Positions 7,162-10,682 of a DNA stretch of 10,682 nucleotides are shown in pieces. The stretch's first letter is position 1. Each line of letters opens with the position of its first letter. A model generated the notes under the pieces. It was given only the letters and a program-made list of their open reading frames with translations, had not been told where the DNA came from and searched no databases. A program made the position numbers and the translations under genes. The DNA comes from JBIOYL01 sp044870185 (lineage in GTDB: Bacteria > Actinomycetota > CALGFH01), in contig JBIOYL010000018.1 in NCBI GenBank assembly GCA_044870185.1, forward strand, positions 1 through 10,682. Direction: 5' to 3'.

Positions 7162-7192
7162 CGAACGCCCGAGCGCTGCTCGCCATCCCGAG

Positions 7193-7215
7193 GTCTTGAG
7201 CGTTACGCTCAAGAC
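7193..7215. promoter_or_regulatory. Perfect inverted repeat, probable hicBA operator
   Basis: A 10-bp arm, gtcttgagcg (7193-7202), is repeated as its exact reverse complement at 7206-7215 with a 3-base spacer. The right arm ends on the base before the hicB ATG. Toxin–antitoxin operons are typically repressed by binding to such palindromes over the promoter, so this is most likely the operator. It contains a -10-like TACGCT (7204-7209) on the plus strand. It cannot act as an RNA hairpin in the hicBA transcript if that transcript starts at the ATG. Confidence 0.7.
7204..7209 (+). promoter_or_regulatory. Candidate -10 element for leaderless hicBA transcript
   Basis: TACGCT fits TAnnnT and ends six bases before the hicB ATG, so the A of the start codon would be the first transcribed base. 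No Shine-Dalgarno precedes the ATG, which agrees with a leaderless mRNA, a form common in actinobacteria. No good -35 is visible 16-18 bases upstream. Confidence 0.35.
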
Positions 7216-7446
7216 ATGAGTGAGCAGACGCTGCACCTCACCGCGGTCGTTTGGCAGGAGGACGACTGGTTTGTCGCCTGGGCCCCGCAGGTGGAGGTCA
7301 CAAGCCAGGGCGAGACGATCGAACAGGCGCTGGCGAACCTGCGCGACGCCATCGAGGGAGTTCTGGCCGAGGAGCCTGAGCGAATCGGGCCTGCTCTCCC
7401 GCCCGTCGTCACCACAGCCACGGTCGACGTGCGCATCCCCGCGTGA
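7216..7446 (+). CDS. hicB: HicB-family antitoxin
   Basis: This 76-residue protein has the HicB partial RNase H-like fold signature: an N-terminal strand, then DDWFVAWAPQVEV (16-28), SQGETIEQALANLRDAIEGVL (30-50) and an acidic stretch after it. HicB binds and blocks the HicA mRNA interferase. The protein ends soon after the fold, and no ribbon-helix-helix or helix-turn-helix domain is visible, so how it would bind the adjoining palindrome is unclear. The ATG at 7216 follows the operator directly and has no ribosome binding site. The stop overlaps the hicA GTG as GTGA. The order antitoxin-then-toxin is the reverse of the classical E. coli hicA–hicB. The pair faces away from mreB and converges on ndk, and is probably an acquired cassette. 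Confidence 0.85.
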   Translation: MSEQTLHLTAVVWQEDDWFVAWAPQVEVTSQGETIEQALANLRDAIEGVLAEEPERIGPALPPVVTTATVDVRIPA

Positions 7447-7691
7447 GCGGCGGCCTGCCACGCGGGGTGTCCGGTAAGCAAGCCATCACCGCGCTCCAAC
7501 GAGCCGGGTTCGAGCCGGTCCGAACGAGCGGTGATCACGTGATCCTCAAGACCGCGACGCCGCGGCCAGGGGCTTGGGCGACCGTGGCCGTGCCCCGGCA
7601 TCGTGAACTGAAGGTTGGGACGCTCGCCGGCATCCTACGCAGCATCGGGTTCACCGCCGAGGAGTTCCGGACCCTACTCGACCGCCGGTAG
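7443..7691 (+). CDS. hicA: HicA-family mRNA interferase toxin
   Basis: This 82-residue protein has the HicA double-stranded-RNA-binding-like fold. Near the N-terminus SGKQAITALQRAGFEPVR (10-27) leads to TSGDHVILK (28-36), where His32 matches the catalytic histidine; Asp replaces the commoner Ser just before it. VPRHRELKVGTLAGILRSIG (50-69) is the conserved second half. HicA toxins cut mRNA and stop translation until HicB neutralises them. The GTG at 7443 overlaps the hicB stop by four bases, so translation is likely coupled, which keeps toxin output behind antitoxin. A GTG at 7467 is a possible later start that would keep the whole domain. The key residues are intact, so the toxin is probably functional. 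Confidence 0.87.
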   Translation: MSGGLPRGVSGKQAITALQRAGFEPVRTSGDHVILKTATPRPGAWATVAVPRHRELKVGTLAGILRSIGFTAEEFRTLLDRR

Positions 7692-7752
7692 GAGCGACAA
7701 GTAGGTCAACTGAGCGATTCGCGGCTGGGACCGGGCACGGCGCGTCCGGTTA
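7692..7752. other. Convergent spacer between hicA and ndk
   Basis: Hardly 70 bases separate the two converging genes. I see no strong hairpin with a T tract for either strand, so transcripts of hicBA and ndk may read into each other. Confidence 0.4.
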
Positions 7753-7762
7753 CAGGCTGTTA
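7753..7762. repeat. Right copy of 10-bp direct repeat flanking hicBA
   Basis: caggctgtta, identical to 7152-7161. The last three bases are the ndk stop codon (TAA on the minus strand), so if hicBA was inserted here the event left the ndk end intact. Confidence 0.5.
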
Positions 7763-8176
7763 TGCGCCCAGCTCGGGGAAGAACAGGGCGAGCTCCCGGG
7801 CGGCCGACGCCGGCGAGTCCGACCCGTGGACCAGGTTCTGGGTGATGGCGAGGCCGTAGTCACCGCGGATCGAGCCGGGCTGGGCGGCGACCGGGTTGGT
7901 CGGCCCCATCAGGGTGCGCACGGCGGTCACCGCCTCGGTCCCCTCGACGCACATGGCCACCAGCGGGCCGCTGGTGATGAACGACACCAGGTCGGTGAAG
8001 AACGGCTTGCCTTCGTGCTCGGCGTAGTGCGCCTTGGCGGTCGCCTCGTCGAGCGTGCGCAGCTCGAGGGTGACCAGGCGGAAGCCCTTGCGCTCCAGCC
8101 GGCCGATCACCTCGCCGACCAGCCCGCGGGCGACCGCGTCGGGCTTGCACAGGACCAGGGTGCGTTCGACGGCCAT
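7760..8176 (-). CDS. ndk: Nucleoside diphosphate kinase
   Basis: This enzyme moves the γ-phosphate from ATP to other nucleoside diphosphates by a phosphohistidine intermediate, balancing NTP and dNTP pools in the cytoplasm. The 138-residue length is typical. Visible family features are the start ERTLVLCKPDAV (4-15) with Lys11, the nucleotide-binding PGSIRGDYG (100-108) and the signature NLVHGSDS (114-121) with catalytic His117. The ATG at 8176 has GGAGG six bases upstream. A longer reading of the frame runs back through the tnpB remnant and has no support. In many actinobacteria ndk lies just after folC, and here a transposase fragment has come between them. Its own promoter probably lies in that fragment. 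Confidence 0.97.
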   Translation of the reverse strand: MAVERTLVLCKPDAVARGLVGEVIGRLERKGFRLVTLELRTLDEATAKAHYAEHEGKPFFTDLVSFITSGPLVAMCVEGTEAVTAVRTLMGPTNPVAAQPGSIRGDYGLAITQNLVHGSDSPASAARELALFFPELGA

Positions 8177-8182
8177 GGCCGA

Positions 8183-8187
8183 CCTCC
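8183..8187 (-). promoter_or_regulatory. Ribosome binding site of ndk
   Basis: GGAGG on the minus strand, six bases before the ATG at 8176. It lies between the ndk start and the first codon of the tnpB remnant (8191, opposite strand). Confidence 0.8.
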
Positions 8188-8190
8188 AGG

Positions 8191-8590
8191 ATGCGGGCAT
8201 ACAAATATCGCTGCTACCCGACCGACGAGCAAGCCGGCGAGCTGATTCGCACGTTCGGCTGCATCCGGCTCGTCTACAACAAGGCCCTGGACGCCCCGCA
8301 CCAGCGCCTGATACGCCGAGCAGCGGCGAGTCAACTACGTCGAGACCTCGGCGCTGTTGACCGCCTGGAAGCGCACCGAGGAGCTGGCGTTCCTCAACGA
8401 GGTGTTCTCGGTCCCCTTGCAGCAAGCGTTGCGGCACCTCCAAGGCGCGTTCACCGCGTTCTTCGACAAGCGCGCCCGCTACCCCAGGTACAAGACCAAG
8501 AAGCGCTCCCGAGCAAGCGCCGAATACACCCGCTCGGCGTTCCGCTTCCGCAACGGCCAGCTCACCCTGGCCAAGCTAGCCGGGCCGCTG
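8191..8590 (+). pseudogene. tnpB: tnpB (IS605 OrfB-type) 5' fragment, frameshifted and truncated
   Basis: The N-terminal part of a TnpB protein is recognisable: MRAYKYRCYPTDEQAGELI, then GCIRLVYNKALDA in the frame of 8191. Homology then moves to the next frame (codons starting at 8309 and on): RVNYVETSALLTAWKR, then FSVPLQQALRHLQGAFTAFF, then RYPRYKTKKR and FRNGQLTLAKLAGPL, ending at 8590. The switch is explained by one extra C in the CCCC run at 8294-8297. After it, TGA (8309-8311) stands where a Trp codon is expected, so there are two separate lesions. Only about 130 of roughly 400 residues remain. The RuvC active-site acidic residues, the zinc finger and the 3' end carrying the guide RNA are all absent. 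It cannot encode a working RNA-guided nuclease. No TnpA or element ends are visible. Confidence 0.85.
8204..8232 (-). promoter_or_regulatory. Candidate ndk promoter inside the tnpB remnant
   Basis: On the minus strand TTGCTC (8227-8232) and GATATT (8204-8209) are 17 bases apart. GATATT matches four of six bases of the -10 consensus and TTGCTC three of six of the -35. The start would fall near 8197, giving a leader of about 20 bases that includes the ndk ribosome binding site. The promoter is read from the antisense of tnpB codons for Tyr-Lys-Tyr. Confidence 0.4.
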
Positions 8591-8665
8591 TCGAAGAGAC
8601 CATCGCGCCGCTGCCCCCGGCGGATCGCCGACCGGCGCGGGGCGGGCCGGGCGTGGGGCCGCCGG
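8591..8665. other. Spacer between tnpB remnant and folC
   Basis: No gene is visible. A stretch around 8602-8622 would read IAPLPPA in the frame of 8191, vaguely like the TnpB segment that follows the truncation point, so the remnant might extend a little further with another frame change. This is weak. The left arm of the folC hairpin also lies here. Confidence 0.3.
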
Positions 8666-8667
8666 TC
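8630..8667 (-). terminator. Possible hairpin terminator at the end of folC
   Basis: gaccggcg (8630-8637) and its exact reverse complement (8660-8667) form an 8-bp stem around a 22-base GC-rich loop, overlapping the folC stop codon. There is no T tract, so it may be a weak or Rho-assisted stop, or simply stabilise the mRNA end. Confidence 0.25.
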
Positions 8668-9973
8668 AGATCGCCGGGCCGGCGCCCATGAGCAGGTCGC
8701 GTGCCTCCCCCACCGTGTACAGCGAGCCGGTGACGACCACGGCCTCGGAGCGGCCGGCACCGTCGATCGCCCGCCGCAGGGCGGTGCGGACGTCGGGGGC
8801 GACCTCGGCGGTCAGGCCGAGGGCCTCGGCCTCCTTGCGCAGCCGCTCGGGGCTGGCCGCCCGCTGGCTGGCCGGCGCGGTCACCAGCAGGCGGCCGGTG
8901 GCTGGGGCGAGCCCCTCCAGGATGCCGCGCAGGTCCTTGTCGGCCAGCACGGCCAGCACGATCGTGCGCCGGTCGACCACAAACTCCTCCAGCAGCGCGG
9001 CGGCCAGCGCCCGCGCCCCGGCCGGGTTGTGGGCGCCGTCCAGGAGCACCAGCGGCTGATGGGCGGCGACCTCCAGCCGGCCCGGCGAGCGGACCGCCGC
9101 GAACCCGGCCCGCACGGTGGCCTCGTCCAGCGGCCGGCCGCCGAGGAAGGCCTGTACGGCCACGAGCGCGACGGCCGCGTTGCCGGCCTGGTGGCGGCCG
9201 TACAGCGGCACGAACAGGTCGTGGAGCACCCCGGCCGGGGTGCGCAGGTCGAGCGTCTGGCCGCCGACGGCGGCCCGGCGGCGCTCGACGCCGAAGTCAC
9301 GCCCCTCGACCAGCAGGGTGGCGTGCCGCTGGGCCGCCCGCCGGGCCAGCACCTCGAGCACGTCGTCGTCCTGGCGCTGGCTCACCACCGTCGCGCCCGG
9401 CTTGATGATCCCGGCTTTCTCGACCGCCACCTGGGCCGGGGTGGCGCCCAGCTCGGGATGGTCGAGGCTGACGGTGGTGACGACCGCGACGTCGCCGTGG
9501 ACCAGGTTGGTGGCGTCCCACTCGCCGCCCATGCCGACCTCGACCACCTGGGCGTCGACCGGCAGCTCGGCGAACCAGGTGAAGGCGAGCATGGTGAGCG
9601 CCTCGAAGAACGTCACCGGCCGGTCGGAGACCCGGTCGACCTCGGCCAGGAACGGGTCGAGGTAGCTGTAGGCCTCGGCGAGCTCGGCGGTCGAGATCGG
9701 CCGGGTGGCCAGCGCCACCCGCTCGCGGATGTCCTGCAGGTGCGGGCTGGTGTACACGCCGGCGCCGACGCCGAATGTGGCCAGCAGGGCGGCCACCATG
9801 CGCGCGGTCGTGGTCTTGCCGTTGGTGCCGGTCAGGTGGACGGCGGGCGCGGTGCGCTCGGGATGGTCGAGCAGGTCGGCCAGGCGCCGGACCCGTTCCA
9901 GGGTGGGGCCGAGCCGCGACGACTGCTCGGGGATGCGGGCGTTGAGCGCGTCGAGCGCCTGCGGGTAGTTCAT
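8666..9973 (-). CDS. folC: Folylpolyglutamate synthase / dihydrofolate synthase
   Basis: This Mur-ligase-type enzyme uses ATP to join glutamate to dihydropteroate or to folates, keeping folates in the cell. The 435-residue length is normal. Visible features: P-loop GTNGKTT (49-55), TSPHL (75-79), EVGMGGEWDATN (145-156), SLDHPELG (169-176), EKAGIIKPG (185-193), the C-terminal-domain HQAGNAAVA (261-269) and LDGAHNP (311-317). The residue after GMGG is Glu where Arg or Thr is more usual in my recollection; the metal- and ATP-binding residues are kept. The ATG at 9973 overlaps the valS stop as ATGA. In many actinobacteria a DUF4233 gene and then ndk follow folC; here the space holds only the tnpB remnant. 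Confidence 0.96.
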   Translation of the reverse strand: MNYPQALDALNARIPEQSSRLGPTLERVRRLADLLDHPERTAPAVHLTGTNGKTTTARMVAALLATFGVGAGVYTSPHLQDIRERVALATRPISTAELAEAYSYLDPFLAEVDRVSDRPVTFFEALTMLAFTWFAELPVDAQVVEVGMGGEWDATNLVHGDVAVVTTVSLDHPELGATPAQVAVEKAGIIKPGATVVSQRQDDDVLEVLARRAAQRHATLLVEGRDFGVERRRAAVGGQTLDLRTPAGVLHDLFVPLYGRHQAGNAAVALVAVQAFLGGRPLDEATVRAGFAAVRSPGRLEVAAHQPLVLLDGAHNPAGARALAAALLEEFVVDRRTIVLAVLADKDLRGILEGLAPATGRLLVTAPASQRAASPERLRKEAEALGLTAEVAPDVRTALRRAIDGAGRSEAVVVTGSLYTVGEARDLLMGAGPAI

Positions 9974-10682
9974 CGCAGCTCGTCGAGCTGGGCCTTGACC
10001 TTGGCGAGCGCCTCGGTGACCTCGGCCAGACGGGTCTGCGCCGCCACCACCACCGGGCCGGGTGCCCTGGTGACGAACGCGGGGTTGGCGAGCTTACCGG
10101 CCGCCCGGGCGCGCTCCTGGCGGAGGGCTGCCAGCTCGCGCTCCAGCCGTGCCCGCTCGGTGTCCAGGTCCAGCAGGCCTTCCAGCGGCAGGTACAGCTC
10201 GGCGCCGGCCGCCAGCAGCTTGGCCGCCGGCCCGCCGTCCGGCGGGCGGCCGACCTCCACCCGGTCCAGCCGCGCCAGGCGGCACAGGACGACCTGCTCG
10301 GCGGCGAGCAGGGCCGCCTGGGCGTCGTCGGCCGGGGTGACCCACAGGGCCGGCCGGCGCTCGGGCCGGACCTTGTGCTCGGCGCGGAAGTGGCGCACCG
10401 CCCCGATCACCTCCTGGAGTGCGGCCATGTCGTGCTCGGCGTGCTCGTCGCGGTCGGCGGGGCGGGCGGGCGGCCAGGGCCCGAGCGTGATGGTGTCGGC
10501 GCCGGTCAGGGCCCGGCCGAGCTCCTCGGTCACGAACGGCATGATCGGGTGCAGCAGCCGCACGACCACATCGAGCGTGTAGGCCTGGGTGGCGGCGGCC
10601 GCCCGCGCCTGGCCGCCGCCCGCGGCCAGGCGCGGCTTGGCCAGCTCGACCCCCCAGTCGGCGAGCTCACCCCAGGTGAACG
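9970..10682 (-). CDS. valS: Valyl-tRNA synthetase, C-terminal part (partial, open at window end)
   Basis: The last 236 residues of ValRS are present and the frame is open to the window edge; the catalytic HIGH and KMSKS regions lie outside. The fragment begins FTWGELADWGVELAKPRL, the anticodon-binding domain, and continues with LLHPIMPFVTEEL (42-54). The last 70 residues form the antiparallel coiled coil characteristic of ValRS (…TERARLERELAALRQER…, then AQTRLAEVTEALAKVKAQL), which contacts the tRNA elbow. The enzyme charges tRNA-Val in the cytoplasm. The Trp usual after TEEL is Gly here and the Asp usual after FTW is Gly, small departures with unclear effect. The stop overlaps the folC start by four bases, so the two are probably translated together. 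Confidence 0.95.
   Translation of the reverse strand, partial: FTWGELADWGVELAKPRLAAGGGQARAAAATQAYTLDVVVRLLHPIMPFVTEELGRALTGADTITLGPWPPARPADRDEHAEHDMAALQEVIGAVRHFRAEHKVRPERRPALWVTPADDAQAALLAAEQVVLCRLARLDRVEVGRPPDGGPAAKLLAAGAELYLPLEGLLDLDTERARLERELAALRQERARAAGKLANPAFVTRAPGPVVVAAQTRLAEVTEALAKVKAQLDELR

Larger units (their letters stand above)
6816..7192 (-). other. Divergent intergenic region and mreB leader
   Basis: About 375 bases separate mreB (minus) from the hicB operator (plus). I see no supported gene; the short open frames have no ribosome binding site or recognisable domain. The half next to mreB is a run of short GC-rich inverted repeats (6867-6931). The half next to hicB holds the proposed mreB promoter and one copy of the 10-bp direct repeat that brackets hicBA. 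Confidence 0.6.

Noticed and set aside
8177..8443. Upstream extension of ndk to a start at 8443
   Set aside because: It would translate the antisense of the tnpB remnant; the ATG at 8176 has a strong GGAGG and matches the family N-terminus.
8591..10582. Plus-strand continuation of the tnpB frame antisense to folC and valS
   Set aside because: TnpB similarity ends near 8590; the rest is a shadow of folC/valS codon bias with no RuvC motifs.

Overview
The window is a very GC-rich chromosomal segment, most likely from an actinobacterium (Actinomycetota). The gene order valS–folC–ndk–mreB–mreC–mreD–mrdA(PBP2)–rodA, followed by a probable Rne/Rng ribonuclease gene, is the arrangement known from Streptomyces and relatives. 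The encoded proteins are also actinobacterial in type. I cannot assign a genus from sequence alone. Almost all genes are on the minus strand, so they read from high to low coordinates.

Right part (10682 to 7760): the 3' portion of valS (open at the window edge) overlaps folC by ATGA, then comes a decayed tnpB (IS605 OrfB-type) 5' fragment on the plus strand, then ndk. The tnpB remnant carries a frameshift, a stop and a 3' truncation. It begins only 14 bases upstream of the ndk start codon, so its antisense strand now forms the ndk upstream region and appears to hold a usable promoter.

Middle (7759 to 6816): a compact hicB–hicA toxin–antitoxin pair on the plus strand lies between ndk and mreB. 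A perfect 10-bp inverted repeat ends at the base before the hicB start codon. A 10-bp direct repeat brackets the cassette, one copy spanning the ndk stop codon. A minus-strand promoter for the mre cluster is proposed about 290 bases upstream of mreB.

Left part (6815 to 1): mreB, mreC, mreD, mrdA and rodA form a tightly packed operon (gaps of 39, 2 and 5 bases, then an ATGA overlap). It encodes a near-complete cell-elongation machine: MreB filament, MreC/MreD membrane partners, the PBP2 transpeptidase and the RodA glycosyltransferase. A 505-base non-coding stretch follows, with a probable rodA terminator, a 15-bp tandem repeat and two palindromes. After it comes the start of a protein with a disordered, Ala/Pro/Glu-rich N-terminus and an arginine patch, probably the N-terminal extension of an RNase E/G, cut by the window edge.

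Most of the window is conserved housekeeping DNA. The accessory interest lies in hicBA with its operator and flanking repeats, and in the tnpB remnant that seems to have been used as promoter DNA. I see no clearly new multi-gene system.
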